Made by a program: the position numbers and the translations under genes. Of a stretch of 64,000 nt of DNA, positions 35,940 through 44,061 are shown piece by piece. Under the pieces are notes generated by a model. The model did not search any database and was not told the origin of the DNA. It saw only the letters and a list, made by a program, of their open reading frames with translations. The stretch comes from Halalkalibacter suaedae (GTDB lineage Bacteria; Bacillota; Bacilli; Bacillales; Bacillaceae_D), in assembly GCF_017939705.1 (NCBI RefSeq), contig NZ_JAGKSQ010000002.1:558001-622000 (forward strand), in the 5' to 3' direction. Each line of letters opens with the position of its first letter. Position 1 is the first letter of the stretch.

Positions 35940-37035
35940 TGCTACTCTTCCTTTTATCGAAGTCATCCATATAGTCGTTAATTTGCTTGATTGTCACGTC
36001 ACGCATCGGAGCGTTATTTTGATAGTCCTTCATCCAGACTACGATTTTTTCTAACGCCTGATCTAAATTCCAGATTGGTTTCCAGTCTAAAAGTCTTTTT
36101 GATTTTGAACAATCCAACATGAGCATAGTTGATTCTTTGTACATACTCGTTTGATAGTGTTTTAGATTCGGCTTTTCGCCCCACTTAGTATATAAACGAT
36201 TAACCACACTTCCGACTTCTACACAATCCTCAAGATCTGGTCCGAAGTTCCATGCCTCTGAGTAAAATTGAGTGTCTTCTTCATATAATTTTTCGGCAAG
36301 TCGAAGATAACCAGATAATGGCTCAAGAACATGCTGCCATGGACGAATCGCTTGTGGTTTCCGTAGGATCATTGGTTTCTTTTCAATTAACGCTTCCAAA
36401 CATTGTGGAATTAAACGCTCCTCTGACCAATCTCCACCACCAATCACATTCCCAGCTCTAGCACTAGCAATTGCAACCCTTTCTAAGGACTCCTGCCCAA
36501 AGAATGATTTCCGATATGCTGCTGTCACAATTTCTGAGCAAGCCTTACTCGCCGAGTAAGGATCATTCCCGCCTAATGGTTCATTTTCACGATATCCCCA
36601 ATTCCACTCTTTGTTCTCATAGCATTTATCAGTTGTAACATTAACAACTGCACGAATCTTTGCTCCCTGGCGGTCAAGGATTCTAATGGCTTCTAATAAA
36701 TTGACTGTGCCCATTACATTTGTTTGGAAAGTTCCAACGGGATCCCTATATGATTCACCAACGATAGGTTGCGCTGCCATATGAAAGACAATGTCCGGAT
36801 TAGCAGCTGTTAATACCTGCTGTAAATGCTTCAAATCGTTCAAGTTTCCTTTATGAGAATCAATCAATTGATCTATTTTCGCAGTTTCAAATAAACTTGG
36901 TGAAGTAGGTGGTGTAAGAGCATAGCCAGTTACTTTGGCTCCGAGCATCGTCAGCCATAGGCTAAGCCATGCCCCTTTGAATCCAGTATGACCTGTTATA
37001 AATACCTTTTTACCGTTCCAAAAATGTCTATTCAT
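35926..37035 (-). CDS. rfbG: CDP-glucose 4,6-dehydratase
   Basis: About 369 residues. Family signatures are the NAD motif KVFITGHTGFKGAWLSLWL, MAAQPIVGESYRDPVGTF, VNVTTDKCYEN and the catalytic YSASKACSE (YxxxK). The enzyme converts CDP-glucose to CDP-4-keto-6-deoxyglucose, the branch point for 6-deoxy and 3,6-dideoxy sugars of surface polysaccharides. I place the start at the ATG around 37035 (or the adjacent ATG at 37038), overlapping the end of rfbF, because the longer frame to 37104 would lie entirely within rfbF. Cytoplasmic. Confidence 0.93.
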   Translation of the reverse strand: MNRHFWNGKKVFITGHTGFKGAWLSLWLTMLGAKVTGYALTPPTSPSLFETAKIDQLIDSHKGNLNDLKHLQQVLTAANPDIVFHMAAQPIVGESYRDPVGTFQTNVMGTVNLLEAIRILDRQGAKIRAVVNVTTDKCYENKEWNWGYRENEPLGGNDPYSASKACSEIVTAAYRKSFFGQESLERVAIASARAGNVIGGGDWSEERLIPQCLEALIEKKPMILRKPQAIRPWQHVLEPLSGYLRLAEKLYEEDTQFYSEAWNFGPDLEDCVEVGSVVNRLYTKWGEKPNLKHYQTSMYKESTMLMLDCSKSKRLLDWKPIWNLDQALEKIVVWMKDYQNNAPMRDVTIKQINDYMDDFDKRKSSNESV

Positions 37036-37819
37036 CATTTCCTGACCACTTCCTCCATGGCGGACTTCCTTTTTCCCATAGTGCCTGTAATTTGTTTCGA
37101 TCATTTAACGTATCCATTGGCTTCCAAAATCCTTCATGCTTAAATGCCATTAATTCCTGATCTTCAGCAAGCCTTGGCAGGACATCTGTTTCAAAAACGC
37201 ATGTATCACCAGAGATATAGTCTAAAACACTAGGCTCGAGTACAAAGAAGCCTCCATTTATCCAATGCCCATCTCCTTGTGGTTTCTCCTCAAAGGTTTG
37301 AATTTGAGCAAGAGAACTAATATTAATTGCACCAAACCTACCTTCCGGCTGCACAGCTGTTAGAGTTGCTGCTTTCTTATGCTGCTTATGGAATTTAATA
37401 AGTTGATCAATATTGACATCAGATAGTCCATCTCCATATGTCAGCATAAATGATTCATCATTTAAATATGGTTTCACCCTAGCAACTCTTCCACCTGTCA
37501 TCGAGTGCTCGCCTGTCTCAATTAACGTTACTTTCCATGGCTCAACATGCTTTCTATGAATCACTAATTGCTCTTTATCATCGGTTAAGTCAAACGTAAT
37601 ATCTGAATGATTCATCAAATACGTTGCAAAGAAATCTTTAATGATATGTCCTTTGTAGCCAAGACATATCACAAACTCATTAAATCCATAGAAAGAATAG
37701 ATTTTCATAATATGCCAAAGGATTGGCATACCACCAATTTCGACCATTGGCTTTGGCTTTACTTTTGTTTCCTCACTTAGCCTCGTTCCATATCCTCCAG
37801 CTAAAATAACAACTTTCAT
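37028..37819 (-). CDS. rfbF: Glucose-1-phosphate cytidylyltransferase
   Basis: 263 residues. MKVVILAGGYGTRLSEETKV is the nucleotidyltransferase signature, followed by KPMVEIGGMPILWHIMKIYS, YGDGLSDVNIDQLIKFHKQH and INGGFFVLEPSVLDYISGD. It makes CDP-glucose from glucose-1-phosphate and CTP, the first step of the CDP-sugar pathway continued by rfbG directly downstream. A strong AAGGGGGGATTAG precedes the ATG. First gene of a four-gene operon that is divergent from the tandem glycosyltransferase. Confidence 0.95.
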   Translation of the reverse strand: MKVVILAGGYGTRLSEETKVKPKPMVEIGGMPILWHIMKIYSFYGFNEFVICLGYKGHIIKDFFATYLMNHSDITFDLTDDKEQLVIHRKHVEPWKVTLIETGEHSMTGGRVARVKPYLNDESFMLTYGDGLSDVNIDQLIKFHKQHKKAATLTAVQPEGRFGAINISSLAQIQTFEEKPQGDGHWINGGFFVLEPSVLDYISGDTCVFETDVLPRLAEDQELMAFKHEGFWKPMDTLNDRNKLQALWEKGSPPWRKWSGNDE

Positions 37820-38002
37820 CTAATCCCCCCTTTTTTGAGTTCTTGATATTCTTATGGTGTTTTTTCATATTTGCCTGTATAAATGTCCAGAAATAGAACT
37901 TACCTACTACCTAATTCTAATAAAGTAAACAAATGACTAGTGCAATTAGGAAAATGCCGCATACAGTATCAAGACATATCTAGTTAAAGGAGGCGAATAA
38001 GG

Positions 38003-39964
38003 TTGGCTGTTGAATCTACTTTAAATGAAATAGCAAAATTGAATAGGAAAAATAAAGTGGTGGGAAACGTAAAAGATAATCAAGACCTCTATCACCTATG
38101 TGTAACAGCGAGTCAGGACTATATCCTAAGGGTGTTAACTCTCTACGAATCATTGGAAGCACATTCAGACCGTTTCAAACTGTGGATCTGCTGTATGGAC
38201 CGACGTACGTTTCGTTTTTTTAGAAAATTAAATAAACGACATATGGTCCTTTTTTATGTCGAACAACTTGAAAATGATCAATTAAGAGAAATAAAACAAC
38301 AGAGACAAATGAACGAATACTGCTGGACAATTAAAGCTCCATTAATTCATCATCTTCTCACAACATATGATTTAGAATCAGTGTTGTACTGTGATGGAGA
38401 TCTATTTTTCTTTTCAGATCCTAAAGACATTTTTGATGAATGGGGATATGCATCTATTTATTTAACACCACAGCGTGATCTCGACTGGGTTGAACGGAGA
38501 TATGGGAAGTATCAAGCAGGAATGATCGGCTTTCGAAATGATCAGGAGGGTCTAGCAAGCGTAAGCTGGTGGGCAAAACAGTGTGAAGATTGGTGTTTTA
38601 TTGAACCTAGTGAGGACCGATTTGGTGATCAAAAGTACTTAGACCGGATTCCAGAAAAGTACTCAAAAGTCAAAATTTCTGCACATTTAGGAGTGAACGC
38701 AGCCCCTTGGAACTGTGTCTATAATAATGATTTTGAAATCAAGAGAAAAGACGGAGAAGTTTACGTTGACGATGACAAACTAATTGCGTACCACTTTGCT
38801 TGTATGGCCATTTTAAATGAGGATGAATACGAACTTTGGTCATTAGACAATATCAAAATCAAAAGTAATATTAAGAAAGAAATCTATGAGCCCTATATCA
38901 TAAAAATTCGAGATATCATTCAAACCTTGAAAAAAACCGAAGCTACGACTAGTCGACTTTTTAATAAGAAAGACAGAAACCAAGTTAAAACATATTATAA
39001 GTTCACCCCATTCAGGCAGAAAATGGACCAATTTCAAGACTTCTATTGCTTTTCAACAATAGTAAGTAAGGAATATCTAATCAAAGGCCTTGCATTACAT
39101 CAATCAATTAAGCAAAACGAAAAAGCATTTCATTTATGGATATACTGCATGGATCCGGAAACACTGTCGACCCTTGAAGATCTGGATTTAGACAATGTCA
39201 CTCTCATTTCGCCAGCCAAAATTCAAACTGTAAACATACGAAAAAAAATCGAGGATCGAACATTAACCGAAAGATCTTGGACGATGAAACCAGTCGTGTG
39301 TGAGTATATTTTAAATAAATACAGTGAGATTGATCATCTCATTTATTGTGATGCGGATATGTATTTCTTTTCATCACCGAAAACGCTCATTGAGGAATGG
39401 TCTACCTATTCAATTTTCCTGAGTAAACAACGTAGTACCCCTGAGGTTGAACATCTGCATGGCATCTATCAAGCAGGTCTAATCGGCTTCAAACAAGAAC
39501 CAAATAGTAGAAGAATTCTATCGTGGTGGAAGGAGCAATGCCTTAATTGGTGTTATGATGACTATTCTGATTCGACACGTTGGGGGGATCAGAAATACCT
39601 CAATCAAATCGTCCACCATTTTGAAAATATTAAAGTCATTGATCATATCGGAATTGACGCTGCACCGTGGAATCTTGTTATGAAAGAGGAGCATAAGGTA
39701 AAACAACATTCTGATCGACTCAAGATTGACGAAAAACCACTAATCTGCTATCACTTTGGTAGTCTTCTAATGTTAGATGATCAAAACTATGACTTATGGA
39801 AACGTGAGAAACTATCTTTCAGTAACGATGTGATCCAAAAAATTTATAAACCATATATTGAACATCTTCGTAAAATTTATCAAGAATTAGATCATTCAGG
39901 TCAGTATTTTTCGAAAACGCCAAAGGAATACCTTCCTAAAAATGGCTTCACGATCGAAAAGTAG
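38003..39964 (+). CDS. Putative glycosyltransferase made of two tandem homologous domains
   Basis: 653 residues from a TTG start at 38003, with AAAGGAGG nine bases before it. The protein is an internal duplication. Domain 1 (~28-300) has LWICCMDRRTF, NEYCWTIKAPLIHHLL, VLYCDGDLFFFSDP, KYQAGMIGFRND and FGDQKYLDRI. Domain 2 (~345-630) has LWIYCMDPETL, TERSWTMKPVVCEYIL, LIYCDADMYFFSSP, IYQAGLIGFKQE and WGDQKYLNQI. Each has its own metal/nucleotide-sugar DxD motif (DGD, DAD) as in GT-A enzymes, resembling GT8-like nucleotide-diphospho-sugar transferases. No membrane segment or signal peptide. Divergent from the CDP-glucose operon, it may use that product on a cell-surface glycan; this is inference from position. 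Confidence 0.8.
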   Translation: MAVESTLNEIAKLNRKNKVVGNVKDNQDLYHLCVTASQDYILRVLTLYESLEAHSDRFKLWICCMDRRTFRFFRKLNKRHMVLFYVEQLENDQLREIKQQRQMNEYCWTIKAPLIHHLLTTYDLESVLYCDGDLFFFSDPKDIFDEWGYASIYLTPQRDLDWVERRYGKYQAGMIGFRNDQEGLASVSWWAKQCEDWCFIEPSEDRFGDQKYLDRIPEKYSKVKISAHLGVNAAPWNCVYNNDFEIKRKDGEVYVDDDKLIAYHFACMAILNEDEYELWSLDNIKIKSNIKKEIYEPYIIKIRDIIQTLKKTEATTSRLFNKKDRNQVKTYYKFTPFRQKMDQFQDFYCFSTIVSKEYLIKGLALHQSIKQNEKAFHLWIYCMDPETLSTLEDLDLDNVTLISPAKIQTVNIRKKIEDRTLTERSWTMKPVVCEYILNKYSEIDHLIYCDADMYFFSSPKTLIEEWSTYSIFLSKQRSTPEVEHLHGIYQAGLIGFKQEPNSRRILSWWKEQCLNWCYDDYSDSTRWGDQKYLNQIVHHFENIKVIDHIGIDAAPWNLVMKEEHKVKQHSDRLKIDEKPLICYHFGSLLMLDDQNYDLWKREKLSFSNDVIQKIYKPYIEHLRKIYQELDHSGQYFSKTPKEYLPKNGFTIEK

Positions 39965-40003
39965 TCGTATAAATGCATTCGTTAAAAACATCAAGATTTA
40001 TTA

Positions 40004-40054
40004 GCAAAAAAAGAGTAGCTCAAGGTTCGATATTAACCTTAGCTACCCTTTTTC
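40004..40054. terminator. Bidirectional terminator
   Basis: Stem GTAGCT(C)AAGGTT / AACCTTAGCTAC (40015-40027, 40035-40046) with a 7-base loop, flanked by AAAAAA on the left and CCTTTTT on the right, between the convergent glycosyltransferase and ABC exporter genes. Confidence 0.9.
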
Positions 40055-40089
40055 TCTTCATGATACATATGGTCCAAACTCATACTTAA

Positions 40090-41343
40090 TTATCTTTCTC
40101 TTTTTCCTAACCGAAGGGCCTGCTTGATTCCGTTTTTAAAGGAAAACTTACCGTACATCAGCACACCACCTTTATAGATTCTTGCTGCAAGGAGGTTCAT
40201 TACGATAACACTTAACACAAGTACTGTGAGAATGACAATGATTTCCCATGTCGGCACGCTTGTCATGCCAATTCTCAGAAATAACAACTGTGGCGTGAAG
40301 AACGGAACATAGGATAACACTTTAATAAAGGTTGCATCTGGAACATTAAGTCCTGTAATTGAAATGAACAAAGCAATCATTGCAACAAAGACCAGCGGCT
40401 GAATGGCCTGATTCACTTCTTCCGCCCTACTCACTAATGCACCGAGCATCGCGGCCACCCCGCCATATAGCAGATACCCAAGTACAATGAGTATTAATGC
40501 ATAGCCAAGTAAAGAACCTTCTAGCATGTCTTGCAAAATAGTTTCAAGATATGTCTCACCACTAATAAGATATCCAACATATGCAGCTAGAACAAGCATA
40601 GCCATATTTAATACACCGGCTAGCCCAATTCCGATTATCTTCCCAAACATCTGCGTGATTGGATTCACACTTGATATAATCAACTCCATCACACGGGAGG
40701 ATTTCTCAGTGGCTACTTCTGTTGCGATCATCGAACCAAATAATAAAATAACCATATAGATGACAAAGACAAGGCCATATACCATAAAGTAGGATTGCAT
40801 ATGACTTTCCTCTGTTTCAATATTTCCTTCATTTGTCAGAGCTCGTTCATTGAAAACAATTGGATTATAAATCATTGCTAGTTCTTCCTCATTCAAACCA
40901 AGCTCATTCGTCACTATCGTTTCCTTCATCCGCTGTACATCCATTCGTACGGTCTCTCCAACGGTAAAATCAGTACCTTCACTGAAAAATTCAGCCTCTA
41001 TTTGACTAGGATCGCCAGTCAAACCAAGGACATAGGTAAATTCTCCTTCCTCTGTTGCTTGTTTAGCAGCAGCTAAATCACTATCAGGATAGGCAACATA
41101 ACTAAATTCGCCTTCTTCATATGAGGAAAGTAGTTCAGCAACATCAGCTGTCGTCGTATCATAAACAACAGCAATTGTAGACTTCTCCGTCTCCCCGTCC
41201 TCTCCACCAAACATATCAATGACAGTGGTAATGTTCATTAACCCAATAATAAGAACGGCGATCACAGCGGTTGACCAGATAAATGCCTTTGTTCTGATTC
41301 GTTTCCCTGCAGTGTGTGCAACAGTTACCCAAAAATTATTCAT
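40090..41343 (-). CDS. ABC-2 type exporter permease (NatB/YhaP-like)
   Basis: 417 residues from the ATG at 41343, which follows GGGGGTGAGACAG. One membrane segment near the N-terminus (FIWSTAVIAVLIIGLMNITT), a large extracellular domain (~45-170), then five or six segments (VYGLVFVIYMVILLFGSMIA onward) containing TEKSSRVMELIISSVNPITQ, the ABC2_membrane_3 signature. This matches the B. subtilis YhaP/NatB type of exporter permeases, linked to Na+ or other efflux. It overlaps the ATPase gene by 8 bases and forms an operon with it. Confidence 0.88.
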   Translation of the reverse strand: MNNFWVTVAHTAGKRIRTKAFIWSTAVIAVLIIGLMNITTVIDMFGGEDGETEKSTIAVVYDTTTADVAELLSSYEEGEFSYVAYPDSDLAAAKQATEEGEFTYVLGLTGDPSQIEAEFFSEGTDFTVGETVRMDVQRMKETIVTNELGLNEEELAMIYNPIVFNERALTNEGNIETEESHMQSYFMVYGLVFVIYMVILLFGSMIATEVATEKSSRVMELIISSVNPITQMFGKIIGIGLAGVLNMAMLVLAAYVGYLISGETYLETILQDMLEGSLLGYALILIVLGYLLYGGVAAMLGALVSRAEEVNQAIQPLVFVAMIALFISITGLNVPDATFIKVLSYVPFFTPQLLFLRIGMTSVPTWEIIVILTVLVLSVIVMNLLAARIYKGGVLMYGKFSFKNGIKQALRLGKRER

Positions 41344-42238
41344 CTGTCTCACCCCCAACTTTATCTATGAAAATATCATGTAATGTCGGTTCCTCAATTT
41401 CAAACTTACGAACAAACCCTTTCTCAGCCAATGTATGAAAAATTGTTTCCCCAACCTCTTCATTTTCAACATGTAATAAACCGCCATCTCGACCTTTTTC
41501 AAACGAAAGGACACCTTGAATAGTTTCAAGGAAATCCAACTCATAATCAGCACGTATACTGATCCGTTTCATCCCGTATGAACGCTTAATTTCTCTTAAA
41601 TTCCCTTGCAACACTGGTCGACCACGTTTGAGCATTATTAAATCCTCGCACATTTCCTCGACATTACTCATTTGATGACTCGAGAAGACGATCGTTGTTC
41701 CTTGTCGTTGGAGATCAAGCACTGCTTTTTTTAACATATCTGAATTAACTGGATCAAGACCACTAAATGGTTCATCCAAAATGAGTAGCTCTGGTCTATG
41801 TAAAATCGATGCCATAAATTGAATCTTTTGCTGATTCCCTTTAGAAAGTTCTTCTAGTTTCTTATTTTCATATTCTGGTACCTGAAAGCGATCGAGCCAA
41901 ATACGCATCTCTTTGACAATTTCAGGCGTCTTCATTCCTTTTAGCTTCATTAAATAAATCAACTGTTCCTTCACGGTTAGTTTCGGAAATAACCCACGTT
42001 CTTCAGGGAGATACCCCACTAGTCTTGTGCGTTGGTAACTCATTCTCTCCCCATCCCACAGAGCAGAACCCTCAGTCGGGTCTAATAAACCAAGAATCAT
42101 TCGAAATGTCGTCGTCTTACCTGCCCCGTTTGCACCAAGCATGCCAAACATCTTACCCTTTTCGACTTTTAATGAAATTCCATTGACTGCATACTGCTCA
42201 TCAAACTTCTTTTTAATCCCATTTATTTCTAATGTCAT
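41336..42238 (-). CDS. ABC transporter ATP-binding protein (NatA/YhaQ-like)
   Basis: 300 residues from the ATG at 42238, with GAGGAG eight bases before it; a TTG two codons earlier is less likely. Walker A is MLGANGAGKTTTFRMILGLL, the signature is LEELSKGNQQKIQFMASIL (a KGNQQ variant common in this group), Walker B is LLILDEPFSGLDPVN and the H-loop is TIVFSSHQM. A C-terminal ~70-residue extension (DUF4162 type) follows. It powers export by the adjacent ABC-2 permease. No regulator is adjacent. Confidence 0.92.
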   Translation of the reverse strand: MTLEINGIKKKFDEQYAVNGISLKVEKGKMFGMLGANGAGKTTTFRMILGLLDPTEGSALWDGERMSYQRTRLVGYLPEERGLFPKLTVKEQLIYLMKLKGMKTPEIVKEMRIWLDRFQVPEYENKKLEELSKGNQQKIQFMASILHRPELLILDEPFSGLDPVNSDMLKKAVLDLQRQGTTIVFSSHQMSNVEEMCEDLIMLKRGRPVLQGNLREIKRSYGMKRISIRADYELDFLETIQGVLSFEKGRDGGLLHVENEEVGETIFHTLAEKGFVRKFEIEEPTLHDIFIDKVGGETDE

Positions 42239-42450
42239 TTTCAATCTCCTCTCTTATATCTAAAATGTTAAAAATCTACAATAATCACTGTTTGATTTTA
42301 ACATTAATTACCTATTTGATGGACATATTTGTTAAAGACTATTGTGTTTACGTAATAATAGAATTGTTGGTTTCGCAAATTTTTATTACTAGCCGACTTT
42401 ATCTCTATTCTTTCATCTCTATCTAAAATATAACTTTAGATTAATATTAA

Positions 42451-42482
42451 AAAGAGGCTATCTCATAAAAGATAGCCCCTTT
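42451..42482 (-). terminator. Terminator after nox
   Basis: Minus-strand stem AAAGGGGCTATCT / AGATAGCCTCTTT (one G-U/A mismatch position) with a 6-base loop followed by TT, 15 bases after the nox stop. Confidence 0.88.
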
Positions 42483-42496
42483 ATTCCACCTATTAA

Positions 42497-43825
42497 TTAA
42501 ATTGCCTGCAAACCAGCTTGATTCAAGAAATTCCAGGGCTTGTTGTAGTGTGGCTGGAAGAAGAAATCTACGAAGCCTAACTCATCCATTGTCATATTAT
42601 TTTGGATACAAACAGATAATGTGTTAATTGATTGAGTAACATCGACCTTAGACATCACCTGTGCCCCGACAATCCTTTTTGTTCCTTCTTCATAAACAAC
42701 CTTTAGCATAATATCCTCGTACGTCGGCATAAATTCTGGACGGTCATGTTCAAAGATTGTGATACTTTTCACATTCATATCCATACGTAGAGCTGATGTT
42801 TCCGTTAAACCTGTTGTTGCGATGTTTTGATCATAGATTTTGATCCCTGATGTTCCCTGTGTCCCCATATATCTAACCGTCGGCTCAACTAAATTCTTTG
42901 CCACTAACGTCCCCATTCTCACAGCGTTTGTTGCAAGTGGAATATAAGCATAATCACCAGTTGGATTATAGCGAATCGCACAACTATCTCCTGCTGCATA
43001 GACATCCATATTACTAGTGCGCATGTACTCATCGACTTTTATTGCACCGTTACCAAGCATATCAATTTGTCCTTTAAGAAGGCCTGTGTTTGGTTGGAAA
43101 CCAATGCATAGAATGACTAAATCAGCTTGATAATCACCTTTTGATGTTTTGACAGCAGTAACTTTCCCGTCATTACCAACAAAACGAGTAACTGTTTCTC
43201 CTAAAGCTAATTGAACCCCTCGTTCTTGGAAATCCTTCTCAACTATCTCTGTAAAAGGTTCGTCTAAATATTTGCTTAGCACTCTCGTTTCCCCATCAAT
43301 CAAGGTCACGTTTTTCCCACTCATTTCAAATGCTTCAACCAATTCGATCCCTATATAGCCTGCACCTACAACAACAATATTCTCGGCGTCCTTTGCTTTT
43401 TCAATAATTGTATTAGCATGTTGAAAGTTCTTGCACAATAACACATTTTCCATGTTAATCCCTTCGATATTTGGGATAACAGGCCAAGAACCTGTTGTCA
43501 TGACAAGCTTATCATATGTATCATTGAGCATCTCATTTGTTTCTAGATTACGTGCTGCAATTGTTTTGTCTTCAACATTAATATCTAATACCTCATGCTT
43601 CATTCGCATCTTCACACCTAGCTCAGTTAACTCTTCTGGTGAGCTATAAAATAACCCGTTAGGATCCTTTACAACTCCACTTACATGCAATGCTATCCCA
43701 CAAGATAAGAAAGAAATATTATCATTTTTTTCGAAAACGGTTATTTCTGCCCTTGGGTATAATTTAACCATATTTGAAACAGCAGCAGTACCTGCATGTG
43801 TACATCCGATAACAGCAATTTTCAT
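42497..43825 (-). CDS. nox: Water-forming NADH oxidase (CoA-disulfide reductase family)
   Basis: 442 residues. KIAVIGCTHAGTAAVSNMV binds FAD, His10 and the redox-active Cys42 in SFLSCGIALHVSG match lactic-acid-bacterial Nox, and VVGAGYIGIELVEAFEMSGK is the NADH-binding motif; VYAAGDSCAI is the second FAD motif. With a single active-site Cys these enzymes reduce O2 to water with NADH, regenerating NAD+; CoA-disulfide reductase activity is an alternative for the same fold. Three Rex boxes around its promoter support a role in NADH balance. The start has TAGGGGGAAATAAC in front. Cytoplasmic, monocistronic. Confidence 0.9.
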   Translation of the reverse strand: MKIAVIGCTHAGTAAVSNMVKLYPRAEITVFEKNDNISFLSCGIALHVSGVVKDPNGLFYSSPEELTELGVKMRMKHEVLDINVEDKTIAARNLETNEMLNDTYDKLVMTTGSWPVIPNIEGINMENVLLCKNFQHANTIIEKAKDAENIVVVGAGYIGIELVEAFEMSGKNVTLIDGETRVLSKYLDEPFTEIVEKDFQERGVQLALGETVTRFVGNDGKVTAVKTSKGDYQADLVILCIGFQPNTGLLKGQIDMLGNGAIKVDEYMRTSNMDVYAAGDSCAIRYNPTGDYAYIPLATNAVRMGTLVAKNLVEPTVRYMGTQGTSGIKIYDQNIATTGLTETSALRMDMNVKSITIFEHDRPEFMPTYEDIMLKVVYEEGTKRIVGAQVMSKVDVTQSINTLSVCIQNNMTMDELGFVDFFFQPHYNKPWNFLNQAGLQAI

Positions 43826-43852
43826 TGTTATTTCCCCCTACATATTGTTTTA

Positions 43853-43870
43853 TTGTGAAGTTATTCACAT
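43853..43870. promoter_or_regulatory. Rex box 1 (proximal)
   Basis: TTGTGAAGTTATTCACAT, a near-perfect match to the Bacillus Rex operator TTGTGAANNNNTTCACAA, about 28 bases before the nox start codon and downstream of the -10 element. Confidence 0.85.
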
Positions 43871-43875
43871 AACGT

Positions 43876-43893
43876 TTGTGATTTATTTCACAA
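43876..43893. promoter_or_regulatory. Rex box 2 (middle)
   Basis: TTGTGATTTATTTCACAA, 23 bases centre to centre from Rex box 1 and just downstream of the -10 element, so it covers the likely transcription start of nox. Confidence 0.85.
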
Positions 43894-43908
43894 TTACTTG
43901 ATGGCTTT

Positions 43909-43937
43909 ATTATAGTTCACTATTTTCTAAAGATCAA
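43909..43937 (-). promoter_or_regulatory. Sigma-A promoter of nox
   Basis: Minus strand: -35 TTGATC (43932-43937), 17-base spacer, -10 TATAAT (43909-43914). Rex boxes lie on both sides. Confidence 0.8.
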
Positions 43938-43943
43938 TACCTT

Positions 43944-43961
43944 TTGTGAAATTATTCACAA
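43944..43961. promoter_or_regulatory. Rex box 3 (distal)
   Basis: TTGTGAAATTATTCACAA, a perfect Rex palindrome, ending seven bases upstream of the -35 element of nox. Confidence 0.9.
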
Positions 43962-44024
43962 GTAATTTAAATTCTTATTCTCAATTTCAATTTTATACAC
44001 TATCTATGTTAAAACATATATTAA

Positions 44025-44056
44025 AAAGGACAGATGGATAACTCCATCTGTCCTTT
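44025..44056 (-). terminator. Terminator after the GH127 gene
   Basis: Perfect 13-bp stem AAAGGACAGATGG / CCATCTGTCCTTT with a 6-base loop; on the minus strand the T-run TTTTTAA follows. Confidence 0.92.
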
Positions 44057-44061
44057 CTCTC

